64,000 nucleotides of DNA, taken from assembly GCA_963704035.1 (NCBI GenBank), contig CAVPGR010000004.1, positions 434,001 to 498,000 on the forward strand, given 5' to 3'. This DNA comes from JAOSJL01 sp963704035. Its GTDB lineage: Bacteria > Actinomycetota > Acidimicrobiia > IMCC26256 > JAOSJL01. The notes under the pieces are model-generated. The model had not been told where the DNA came from. It did not search any database and was given only the letters and a program-made list of their open reading frames with translations. Positions 1-7,804 of this stretch are shown here, one piece after another. Within the stretch, counting starts at the first letter, position 1; every line of letters starts with the position of its first letter. The position numbers and the translations under genes are program-made.

Positions 1-1
1 T

Positions 2-391
2 GAATCCGGCGGGGGTGGATCGGTCGTCAACATCTCGTCGCGCGTGGCCAGCATGGCGATGTCGGGATTCGTGGCCTACGGCACGGCGAAGGCGGCTCTG
101 TCGTTCATGACCCGCGACATCGCCGCCGAACTGTCACCGACGGTGCGGGTGAACGCCATCGAGGTGGGGGCTGTCGCGACCTCCGCGCTCGAGTACGTGA
201 AGAGCGATGAGGCGATCTCCCGCCAACTCGAGGAGAACACGCCGATGGGCCGTATCGGGGACGTCGACGACATCGCCACGATGGTCCTGTACCTGGCGAG
301 TCCGGCGTCGTCATGGGTCACCGGTAAGACGTATCAACTCGACGGCGGCACCGAGCGCGCCCAGTTCGACATGCCGAGAGCGGATCTGTGA
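2..391 (+). CDS. SDR-family oxidoreductase, 3' part (cut by window start)
   Basis: The frame is open to the window edge, so the N-terminal NAD(P)-binding half lies upstream. The visible 129 residues carry the second half of a classical short-chain dehydrogenase: the strand SVVNISS, the active-site pair in AYGTAKAAL (Tyr-x3-Lys), the RVNAIEVGAVAT segment after helix F and the closing DGGTE motif. It probably reduces or oxidises an alcohol or ketone with NAD(P); the substrate cannot be read. The phosphotransferase gene starts 50 bases downstream on the same strand, so the two are probably co-transcribed with the P450 that follows. Confidence 0.88.
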   Translation, partial: ESGGGGSVVNISSRVASMAMSGFVAYGTAKAALSFMTRDIAAELSPTVRVNAIEVGAVATSALEYVKSDEAISRQLEENTPMGRIGDVDDIATMVLYLASPASSWVTGKTYQLDGGTERAQFDMPRADL

Positions 392-441
392 GCCACACCT
401 GAAACCCGCGCCGGCCTGAAGCCCACGCCAGGAGAGACCCG

Positions 442-1533
442 ATGCCCGCACCGCTGCCGAAGGCGAATCCGCGAGGTCGCGACCCTGGGGAGCTCGGTGC
501 GCGGCTCTCGGAGTGGCTCGGCTCGTTGATCGACGGCGGCCCACCCGCCGTGAGCATCGAACCGACTTCGGACACCAGTGGCATGTCGAGCGAAACAATC
601 CTCTTCGACGTGTCTCCCACCGATGGCCGTCGAAGCGAGCGGCTCGTGGCCCGGATGGAGCCCGACGACCCGGTCCCGGTGTTTCCGAACTACGACATGG
701 AACTCCAGTTCCGGTGCCTCGAAGTCGTGCAGGAACACACATCAGTGCCGGTTCCCCGTCCGCGGTGGTACGAGCCCGACGAGTCGGTGCTCGGCGCACC
801 GTTCTTCGTCATGGACCGTGTCGAGGGTCGCGTTCCCCCGGACCTCCCGCCCTACACGTTCGAGGGCTGGTTGCGCGACGCGACGCCCGCTGACCAGGCA
901 CGGCTCTGGACGTCGTCGATCGACGTCCTCGCGGGAATCCACACCCTGAATCCCCGCGACCACGATCTCTCGTTCCTGGAACGTGGCGGCACGGGCGACG
1001 ACGACATCGACAGGTACCTCGACCGCGAGCGGGCGTATTTCGAATGGGCGGCCGACGTGGAGCGGTATCCGACCATCGCTGCCGCGTTCGATTGGCTGGT
1101 GGAAAACCGTCCCGAGAATCCGGGGCCGTCGGTCATGAACTGGGGTGACGCCCGGATCGGGAACATCATGTTCCGGGACTTCGAACCGGTGGGCGTGTTC
1201 GACTGGGAACTCGCTGCGCTGGGGCCGCGAGAGACCGACGTGGGGTGGAGCCTCTTCCTCCACACTTTCTTCATGGAGGTGGCCGAGATGCTCGACATCG
1301 ATCCGGGAATCGAATTCCCCGGTCGGGACGAGACGATCGCGTACTACGAGAAGGCGACCGGCGTGACCTTGTGCGACATGGAGTGGTACGAGGCGTTCGC
1401 CGGATACCGCTTCGCGGCCATCATCACTCGCACGGACGCCCGAACCATCGCGTCGGGCGAGTCGGAGGCACCCGACGATCCGGAGTCCACGATCCATCCA
1501 CTCCCGCTGCTCCGGCGCATCACCGGCATCTAG
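442..1533 (+). CDS. APH-like phosphotransferase family protein
   Basis: This 363-residue protein has the aminoglycoside/choline kinase fold (ACAD10/11 N-terminal-like group). Around residues 232-258 it shows NWGDARIGNIMF followed by FDWELAALGPRETDVGW, matching the catalytic loop (HxDxxxxN-like, here with NWGD) and the metal-binding Asp of the family. Such proteins phosphorylate small hydroxylated molecules or hydroxyacyl-CoAs; in actinobacteria they often sit beside acyl-CoA or sterol genes. An AGGAGA ribosome site lies just before the ATG. It sits between an SDR and a P450, which suggests a role in oxidised lipid or xenobiotic metabolism rather than antibiotic resistance. The substrate is unknown. 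Confidence 0.85.
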   Translation: MPAPLPKANPRGRDPGELGARLSEWLGSLIDGGPPAVSIEPTSDTSGMSSETILFDVSPTDGRRSERLVARMEPDDPVPVFPNYDMELQFRCLEVVQEHTSVPVPRPRWYEPDESVLGAPFFVMDRVEGRVPPDLPPYTFEGWLRDATPADQARLWTSSIDVLAGIHTLNPRDHDLSFLERGGTGDDDIDRYLDRERAYFEWAADVERYPTIAAAFDWLVENRPENPGPSVMNWGDARIGNIMFRDFEPVGVFDWELAALGPRETDVGWSLFLHTFFMEVAEMLDIDPGIEFPGRDETIAYYEKATGVTLCDMEWYEAFAGYRFAAIITRTDARTIASGESEAPDDPESTIHPLPLLRRITGI

Positions 1534-1592
1534 CTCGAGATCTGTTCGAGATGCAAGACCGGAGCGACACAGGAACGGATCGGAAGGACACG

Positions 1593-2831
1593 ATGACAAC
1601 GACCGGGCACGACGTGCCCCTGAGGTACGACCCCTTCGACTACGCCATCGACGCCGACCCCCACCCCGTCTGGCGGCGGATGCGCGACGAGGCACCTCTG
1701 TACCGCAACGAGGAGCACGACTTCTGGGCGCTGAGCCGCTTCGCCGACGTTCTCGAAGCCTCGCTCGACTGGCGAACCTTTTCGTCCGCGCACGGAACGG
1801 TCCTCGACCTGATGTCCGACGAACCGCTCGAGGATGCGTCGATGATCTTCACCGATCCTCCCGAACACGACGAGCTCCGACACCTCGTGTCTCCCGCCTT
1901 CACGCCGCGCCGGATCGCCGCCCTGGAGGACCGTGCCCGCGAGATCACGCAACAGCTGCTGGACTCCGTACAGGAGAGCGCGACCGATCCGCACCTCGTT
2001 TCGTTCGATTTCGTCCAGGACTTCGGGGCACTCCTGCCGACGACCGTGATCTCGTCGATGCTGGGCGTCCCCGAGGCCGACCAGGACGAACTGCGCGGCT
2101 GGACCGACACGATGCTGTACCGGGGCCCCGACGACACCGCACCGGCGGAGACCTCGATGGAGGCCATGGCGAGGGTCGGCAGTTACATCCGCGACCTGAT
2201 CGACGACCGACGTACCAACCCCGGCGACGACCTCGTGTCTGTTCTACTCTCCGCCGAACTGGTTCAGCCCGACGGTGGAACCCGCCGACTCACGAAGCGG
2301 GAGATCCACGATTTCACGATTCTCCTGTTCGCCGCCGGCAACGAGACGGTCGCGCGTCTGCTCGGAAACGCCGCCGTGATCTTCGATCAGTATCCCGATC
2401 AGCGGGCCCGACTCGTCGCCGATCCGACGCTTCTTCCCAACGCCATCGAGGAACTGCTCCGCTACGAAGCTCCGTCACCCGTGCAGGGACGGGTGTCCAC
2501 GCGGGAACAGGAGCTCCACGGCGTCCGACTTCCCGCCGGTTCCCGGTTTCTGCTGCTCACCGGGAGCGCCGGTCGCGACGAGCGCGAGTACGACGAACCC
2601 GACCGGTTCGACGTGACGAGAACGTTCTCGCGTCACGTGACCTTCGGCTACGGCATCCACTTCTGTCTCGGAGCGTCTCTGGCCCGACTCGAGTCACGGG
2701 TCGCGCTCGAGGAGATGCTCCGCCGTTTTCCCACCTGGGAGGTCGAAGCGGACGACCTCGAAAGGGTGCACACCAGTAACGTGAGGGGCTTCCACCACGT
2801 ACCGGTCGTCGCGTCTGTCGTCACGAGCTGA
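1593..2831 (+). CDS. Cytochrome P450
   Basis: This soluble bacterial P450 has 412 residues. The I-helix motif is LLFAAGNETV, the K-helix ExxR is in EELLRYEAP, and the haem-binding loop is FGYGIHFCLGASLARLE with the cysteine ligand at about residue 358. The open frame continues far upstream inside the phosphotransferase gene, but the ATG chosen here follows GGAAGGA and gives the normal family length and N-terminus (MTTTGHDVPLRYDPFDY). It hydroxylates a hydrophobic substrate using electrons from a ferredoxin; no ferredoxin or reductase gene is nearby. It lies in a likely SDR-phosphotransferase-P450 operon. Confidence 0.93.
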   Translation: MTTTGHDVPLRYDPFDYAIDADPHPVWRRMRDEAPLYRNEEHDFWALSRFADVLEASLDWRTFSSAHGTVLDLMSDEPLEDASMIFTDPPEHDELRHLVSPAFTPRRIAALEDRAREITQQLLDSVQESATDPHLVSFDFVQDFGALLPTTVISSMLGVPEADQDELRGWTDTMLYRGPDDTAPAETSMEAMARVGSYIRDLIDDRRTNPGDDLVSVLLSAELVQPDGGTRRLTKREIHDFTILLFAAGNETVARLLGNAAVIFDQYPDQRARLVADPTLLPNAIEELLRYEAPSPVQGRVSTREQELHGVRLPAGSRFLLLTGSAGRDEREYDEPDRFDVTRTFSRHVTFGYGIHFCLGASLARLESRVALEEMLRRFPTWEVEADDLERVHTSNVRGFHHVPVVASVVTS

Positions 2832-2845
2832 GCAAGGAGCCCCCT

Positions 2846-3127
2846 GTGTGTCTCATCGTGATCCTCGGAGCCTTCGCCCCACGGGCCGCGCTCGTGATCC
2901 TCTGGCTCTTCACCACCCAACTCACGCAGGCGTTCGACAGCTTCTGGCTCGGCTTCGCCGGCTTCGTGTTTCTCCCCTTCACGACCCTCTTCTACGCGAT
3001 CGCGTACCAGCCCGTCGTCGGCGTCGACGGGTTCGGGTGGTTTCTCGTCGCCTTCGGCTTCATTCTCGACATCGCCAACTGGACGGGTACCGCCTCGCGG
3101 TCGAGCCAGGAGCGAGGCTACGCCTGA
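2846..3127 (+). CDS. Small integral membrane protein
   Basis: This 93-residue protein has three hydrophobic stretches (about residues 4-22, 33-53 and 62-80) and a short charged C-terminus ending SRSSQERGYA. It starts at a GTG 14 bases after the P450 stop, preceded by AAGGAG, so it is translated from the same message. I do not recognise a functional family with certainty; it resembles small hypothetical membrane proteins of actinobacteria. A perfect inverted repeat lies 12 bases after its stop and may end the operon. Confidence 0.75.
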   Translation: MCLIVILGAFAPRAALVILWLFTTQLTQAFDSFWLGFAGFVFLPFTTLFYAIAYQPVVGVDGFGWFLVAFGFILDIANWTGTASRSSQERGYA

Positions 3128-3139
3128 GTGCGTCGGGTG

Positions 3140-3161
3140 CGATAGTGCGAACGCACTATCG
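3140..3161. terminator. Perfect 10-bp-arm inverted repeat (terminator or operator)
   Basis: The arms CGATAGTGCG and CGCACTATCG are perfect complements separated by AA. As RNA this folds into a nine-pair stem with a GAAC loop, positioned directly after the small membrane gene. There is no T-tract, as is common in high-GC actinobacteria. It ends 31 bases before the next start codon, so an operator role for the surface-protein gene is also possible. Confidence 0.55.
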
Positions 3162-3192
3162 ACCCCTGGCGAATCATGACGATGGATGATCT

Positions 3193-5142
3193 GTGGTCGT
3201 GATCAGAACTCTCGTTGCTTCGCTCGTGACGGCCATGCTCACGGTGGCCGGCGCGTCAGCGGTTGGCGCCGCGCCCGGTGACCTCGACGACACGTTCGGC
3301 GGAGATGGAATCACCGAGATCCCGAACGCCACGGCCAACGCGGATGCCAACGGCAACACGGCCCTCGCCGTGGGAGCCGACTCGAAGCTCGTGCAGGCCG
3401 GCGTCGACAACGGCTCCGGCAGCGACGACGAGTTCATCGTGGTGCGCTACCTCGATGACGGCAGTCCCGATCCGACATTCGACGGAGACGGTGTCGCGCG
3501 CATCGCCGACACGACGCGCCAGGCCGACGTGGATGGTGGCGTCGGCGTCGCCGTCGACAGTGGCAACAAGCCGATTCTCGGTGGCGTGAGCGTCAACAAC
3601 GGCGGCGAGTACTTCGTCGCTCGTTTCGGTGATACCGGTGGACTCGATGCGACCTACGGAACGGGTGGGATCGCGGCCATCCCGAACGCCACGATCGCCG
3701 CCGACTTCGACTCCGGCGTCGGGTTGGCGCTGAAGGCCGACGACCGCGCCGTGCTCGGCGGGATATCCGCGGCCAACAGTGGCGAGTATTTCGTCGCCCA
3801 GCTCACGACCGCGGGCGCTCTCGACGGCACCTTCGGCACCGGTGGCATCGCTCTGATCCCGAACGCCACGATCAACGCCGACGAGAACAGCTCGCCCGCG
3901 CTGGTCGTCGATTTTCTCTCCCGCACGTTGCTGGCAGGAATCGCAGAAGGTGGCGGTGGCGAGTATTTCGTTTCCCGCTTCACGACGGCGGGTGTGCTCG
4001 ACGCGACGTTCGGTACGGGTGGGATCGTGTTCATCCCCAACGCCACAATCAACGCCGACGAGAACAGCGGCGTCGGGTTGGCGGTGCGACCCGACGGCAG
4101 CCCCGTACTGGGAGGGATCAACCAGACCAGCGACCTCTACTTCCTGGCGCAGTTCACCAACACGGGCGTGCTCGATACAGCATTCTCCGGCGACGGCATC
4201 GCCTACCTCACCGGGATCAACGCCGACCAGGACTCCGGCGTCGGCGTGACGCTTCAGCCCGACGGCAAGGTCCTGCTGGGCGCGATCGACGAGACCGAGC
4301 TCGCGTACACGTTGAGCCGATTCACGTCGACAGGAGACCTCGATCCGAACTTCGCAGCGGGTGGCACCGCTGTCGTGCCGTCCACGTCCATCCTGGCCGA
4401 CGAGACCTCGGGAGTGGCCGTCGTTCTCCAGAGCGATGGCAAGCCGGTGCTCGGGGGTATCGACCAGACGACCACGAACGCCGAGGAGTTCTTCGTGGCC
4501 CGCTTCGACGGCGACATCGCCTCGCTGGACCTCCTGAAGGCCGGTCCGGCAACGGCCCGCCCCGGCGATACGGTCCTGTACACGATCACCCTGACCAACA
4601 CGAGCAGCACCGAATCCGCGTTCGGGGTGTCGCTCAACGAGGTGCTTCCGACGGGCATGACCATCGACGACATCGTTGCCTCGGGCGACGGCTCGTGGAC
4701 GTGTGTGGTGGCCCTGGCGACCTGCGACACACCATTCCTCTCACCTGGCGATGTGGCGACGTTCACGGTGCAGGCGACTGTCGACCCGGGAGCAACCGCC
4801 GGCGTCGTGACCAACACGGCGAGTGCGGGCGCCACGAACGCTTTCGGCGCCTCCGCGACAAGCAACGCCGATACCGAGATCCTCGGAGACACACCACCGG
4901 AGCCACCGGTTCCACCAGGTCCGCCGGGGCCGCCGGCACCTCCCGAACAGCCCGCTCCCCCGGCAGCTCCCGGACCCGACGCCCCCACCGACAGTGCGGG
5001 CAGCGGTCTCGGCGAGCTGCCGAGAACAGGCCCGACCGGGCCACTTCAGCTCACGGTGCTGGCACTCGCGGCACTGCTCTCGGGAGCCGCACTCACGATC
5101 GTGTCCCGCGGCAGCCGCTTGGTCAGGCCTCGGAGTGCGTGA
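3193..5142 (+). CDS. Sortase-type surface protein with delta-60 repeats and a DUF11 domain
   Basis: The 649-residue protein begins with a signal peptide (cleavage near SAVGA-APGD, about residue 27). About seven delta-60 repeats of roughly 60 residues follow to about residue 435, with the recurring pattern LDxTFGTGGIxxIPNATINAD...GVGLAV...GGI...EYFVARF. A DUF11-type domain (about residues 438-560, LTNTSSTESAFGVSLNEVLPTG) and a proline-rich linker come next. The C-terminus has LPRTG (609-613), a hydrophobic segment and RGSRLVRPRSA, a sorting signal for sortase anchoring to the wall. No sortase gene is in the window. It is probably a beta-propeller-like adhesin or surface-layer protein. Its 3' end overlaps the convergent ino1 gene by 20 bases. 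Confidence 0.85.
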   Translation: MVVIRTLVASLVTAMLTVAGASAVGAAPGDLDDTFGGDGITEIPNATANADANGNTALAVGADSKLVQAGVDNGSGSDDEFIVVRYLDDGSPDPTFDGDGVARIADTTRQADVDGGVGVAVDSGNKPILGGVSVNNGGEYFVARFGDTGGLDATYGTGGIAAIPNATIAADFDSGVGLALKADDRAVLGGISAANSGEYFVAQLTTAGALDGTFGTGGIALIPNATINADENSSPALVVDFLSRTLLAGIAEGGGGEYFVSRFTTAGVLDATFGTGGIVFIPNATINADENSGVGLAVRPDGSPVLGGINQTSDLYFLAQFTNTGVLDTAFSGDGIAYLTGINADQDSGVGVTLQPDGKVLLGAIDETELAYTLSRFTSTGDLDPNFAAGGTAVVPSTSILADETSGVAVVLQSDGKPVLGGIDQTTTNAEEFFVARFDGDIASLDLLKAGPATARPGDTVLYTITLTNTSSTESAFGVSLNEVLPTGMTIDDIVASGDGSWTCVVALATCDTPFLSPGDVATFTVQATVDPGATAGVVTNTASAGATNAFGASATSNADTEILGDTPPEPPVPPGPPGPPAPPEQPAPPAAPGPDAPTDSAGSGLGELPRTGPTGPLQLTVLALAALLSGAALTIVSRGSRLVRPRSA

Positions 5143-6421
5143 TCGGCTCCTCGCCCATCCAGACCCGCAGCGTGTTCTTCAGCTTCGTCTGCTGGATGAA
5201 CAGATCGTGCTCGGCAGGAAGATCGCCCGCCGTCTCGGGTGACTTGAAGTAGAAGCTCAGCCACTCCTGCACACCCGAGCCACCGGCGCGGGCGGCGAGG
5301 TCCATGAACAGCGCGAGATCAAGGACGATGGGCGCGGCGAGAATCGAGTCGCGACAGAGGAAGTTGATCTTGATCTGCATCGGATAGCCCAGCCACCCGG
5401 AGATGTCGATGTTGTCCCAGCCCTCTTTGTTGTCGCCGCGGGGCGGATAATAGTTGATCCTCACCACGTGATCGATGTCGCCGTAGAGCTCCGGGTACAC
5501 CTCGGGTTGCAGGATCGTGTCGAGAACGCCGAGCTTCGAGACCTCCTTCGTCTTGAAGTTCTCGGGATCGTCGAGCACCTCGCCGTCACGGTTGCCCAGG
5601 ATGTTGGTGGAATACCAACCGTCGATGCCGAGCATCCGGGCCTTGAACCCCGGCGTCAGGATCGTCTTCATCAAGGTCTGACCGGTCTTGAAGTCCTTGC
5701 CGGCGAGGGGGACACCCCGCCGGCCGGCGAGCTCGACGAGGGCGGGAACGTCGCAGGTCAGGTTCGGCGCTCCGTTGGCGAAGGGGACGTCGGACATCAG
5801 GGCCGCGTACAGGTAGATCTGACTCGGAGCGATGTTCACGTCGTCGCGCTTCAGACCTTCCTCGAACGCTTCGAGACTCATGTGACAGTCGGCGGGCTCC
5901 TGGTAGGCCTCGGTGGAGCCGCACCAGACCATCACGAGACGGTCGCACTCGTTCTCGGTTCGGAACCGCTCGATGTCATCGATCAGAGCCTGAGCCTGCG
6001 CCAGCTTTCCTTTCGCCGACTTCACCCGGCGTCCGTCGAGGCGCTTCACCCACTCGCTGTCGAAGACGGCATCCATGGCGACGACACCCTCGAGCTCAGC
6101 AGAGATCGGACCGAGGTCCGCCTCCTCGAGCACTCCCGCCGTGCGTGCCGCTTCCAGGGCGTTGGGCGAGATCGGGTCCCACGCGCCGAAGACGAGATCG
6201 TCCAGCGAAGCCAGCGGAACGAAGTCGCCGATCAGTGGATTGCGATCCTCCGCTCGTGCACCCAGGCGTATGTGTGCCATCTGGGTGAGTGACCCGACGG
6301 GCGCCGACAGGCCGTTGCGGATCGACAGGACGCCGGCGATGAAGGTGGAGGCCACGGCCCCGAGCCCGGGTGTGAGGACTCCGAGGCGGCCCGTGGCAGG
6401 TGCGATCGGTGTTGAAGTCAT
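5123..6421 (-). CDS. ino1: myo-Inositol-1-phosphate synthase
   Basis: Ino1 converts glucose-6-phosphate to 1L-myo-inositol-1-phosphate with NAD, the entry to phosphatidylinositol and mycothiol in actinobacteria. The 432 residues show the NAD-binding start GRLGVLTPGLGAVASTFIAG, the NIAPSQIYLYAALMSDVPFANGAPN region, the catalytic-core GKDFKTGQTLMKT and SKLGVLDTIL, and DNKEGWDNIDISGWLG, all typical of the prokaryotic class. It starts 32 bases after the stop of the CYP142-like P450 and may be read through from it. The last 20 bases overlap the convergent surface-protein gene. Confidence 0.95.
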   Translation of the reverse strand: MTSTPIAPATGRLGVLTPGLGAVASTFIAGVLSIRNGLSAPVGSLTQMAHIRLGARAEDRNPLIGDFVPLASLDDLVFGAWDPISPNALEAARTAGVLEEADLGPISAELEGVVAMDAVFDSEWVKRLDGRRVKSAKGKLAQAQALIDDIERFRTENECDRLVMVWCGSTEAYQEPADCHMSLEAFEEGLKRDDVNIAPSQIYLYAALMSDVPFANGAPNLTCDVPALVELAGRRGVPLAGKDFKTGQTLMKTILTPGFKARMLGIDGWYSTNILGNRDGEVLDDPENFKTKEVSKLGVLDTILQPEVYPELYGDIDHVVRINYYPPRGDNKEGWDNIDISGWLGYPMQIKINFLCRDSILAAPIVLDLALFMDLAARAGGSGVQEWLSFYFKSPETAGDLPAEHDLFIQQTKLKNTLRVWMGEEPITHSEA

Positions 6422-6453
6422 GCGTCACCCTGCCACACGGGCATCGCCGGGTG

Positions 6454-7743
6454 TCAGGTGGAGGCGCCGACGGGTGCGCTCGGCGTGAACGTCACGGGCA
6501 CGGACTCGAAACCGCTGACAAAACTGGAGGGGCGGCGCGGAAGATCGTCGTAGGCAATCGCAAGGTCGATGTCGGGCATCCGTGTCATCAGCTGCTCGAA
6601 GAGCACCCGTAGCTCGAGGCGGGCGAGAGCACTCCCCATGCAGAAGTGTGGCCCGAATCCGAAGGCCACGTGGAGGTTCGGATGACGCCTGATGTCAAAG
6701 GTGAACGGATCATCGAAGACGTCCTCGTCACGGTTCGCCGACGGGTAGAGCATGAGGACGTCGTCACCTTCTCGGAGGTGCTGACCCCGTACGTCGATGT
6801 CACGCGTCACACGGCGGTTCATGTTCTTGACCGGCGAGACCCACCGCAGCATCTCCTCGACCGCCGACTTCGTGAGCGAGGGATCGGCGACCAGATCGGC
6901 CTTCTGGTCGGGATGTTGACAGAGCTCGGCGAGGCCGCCGGAGATGACGTGGCGTGTGGTCTCGTCGCCGCCGATGAGCACCAACAGTGACTCCCACAGG
7001 AGCGAATCCAGGTCGAGGGACTTCCCGTCGACCTCGGCGTCGACGAGTACCGAGATGAGATCGTCGACCGGGCACACACGGCGTTGTTCGATCGCGTCGG
7101 TCTGGTGCGCCCAAAAGCCCTCCATGGCCTCCGCTGCCTCCGCCAGCGCACCGGCGTCGGTGGAGGTCGTGCCCTTCAGCATCTGATCGGACCATTCGAG
7201 GAGCTGCGGTCGGTCCTCGGGCGGAAAACCCAGCATGTCGGCGATCACGATGAGGGGTAGGTGTGCAGCGACGTCCCACACGAAGTCGCATTCGCCGCGC
7301 TCGCACACGGCGTCGAGCAGTTGGCCGCAGATCTCGCGCAACCTGTTCTCCTGGGCTCGGACGCGCGGTGGCGTGAAACCCTTGCTCACGAGCTTGCGGC
7401 GCAGCGCGTGTTCCGGATCGTCCATCGAGATCATCATCGGGGTTGCGGTCATGCGCGGCCTGATGTTCTGGGCGTTCGAGAAGACCTCGGCGTTCTTCTC
7501 ACACGCCACGAGATCGTCGTAGCGGGTCACGGCCCACACGTCGGTGTGAGGGTCGTGGTAGACGGGAGCGTTCTCACGCATCCAGGTCCAGACATCGTGT
7601 GGTTCGCGGGCGTAGAACGCGCCGTCCATCAGGTCGACGTCGGGGTGGAGCGGATGATCACCCCGGTGTTCGAACCCCCCGCGGCGCATGGCGGCCATCG
7701 ATTCTTCCGTTGCGGCGCTGAGGTCGTCGATCCCCTCCGTCAT
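6454..7743 (-). CDS. CYP142-like cytochrome P450 (steroid side-chain hydroxylase candidate)
   Basis: This 429-residue P450 matches my recollection of mycobacterial CYP142 (cholesterol/cholestenone C26 hydroxylase) along its length: CDFVWDVAAHLPLIVIADMLG, LLVLIGGDETTRH (I-helix), EEMLRWVSPVKNM (ExxR), AFGFGPHFCMGSALARLE with the haem cysteine near residue 368, and a C-terminal FVSGFESVPVTFTPSAP. The frame extends further 5', but the ATG used here gives MTEGIDDLSAATEE and avoids overlapping the upstream carboxylase gene, which ends 61 bases away. The likely role is hydroxylation of a sterol or similar side chain. The exact substrate is inference. Confidence 0.88.
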   Translation of the reverse strand: MTEGIDDLSAATEESMAAMRRGGFEHRGDHPLHPDVDLMDGAFYAREPHDVWTWMRENAPVYHDPHTDVWAVTRYDDLVACEKNAEVFSNAQNIRPRMTATPMMISMDDPEHALRRKLVSKGFTPPRVRAQENRLREICGQLLDAVCERGECDFVWDVAAHLPLIVIADMLGFPPEDRPQLLEWSDQMLKGTTSTDAGALAEAAEAMEGFWAHQTDAIEQRRVCPVDDLISVLVDAEVDGKSLDLDSLLWESLLVLIGGDETTRHVISGGLAELCQHPDQKADLVADPSLTKSAVEEMLRWVSPVKNMNRRVTRDIDVRGQHLREGDDVLMLYPSANRDEDVFDDPFTFDIRRHPNLHVAFGFGPHFCMGSALARLELRVLFEQLMTRMPDIDLAIAYDDLPRRPSSFVSGFESVPVTFTPSAPVGAST

Positions 7744-7804
7744 GCCGCCGATGCTACAGGTGGCGGCAATCCAACCGACGGCGGAGAAAGCAGCACCACA
7801 CGGG

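Noticed and set aside
442..1533. Aminoglycoside resistance gene
   Set aside because: The fold is APH-like, but the motif form and P450/SDR neighbours match metabolic ACAD10/11-like phosphotransferases, not known resistance enzymes.
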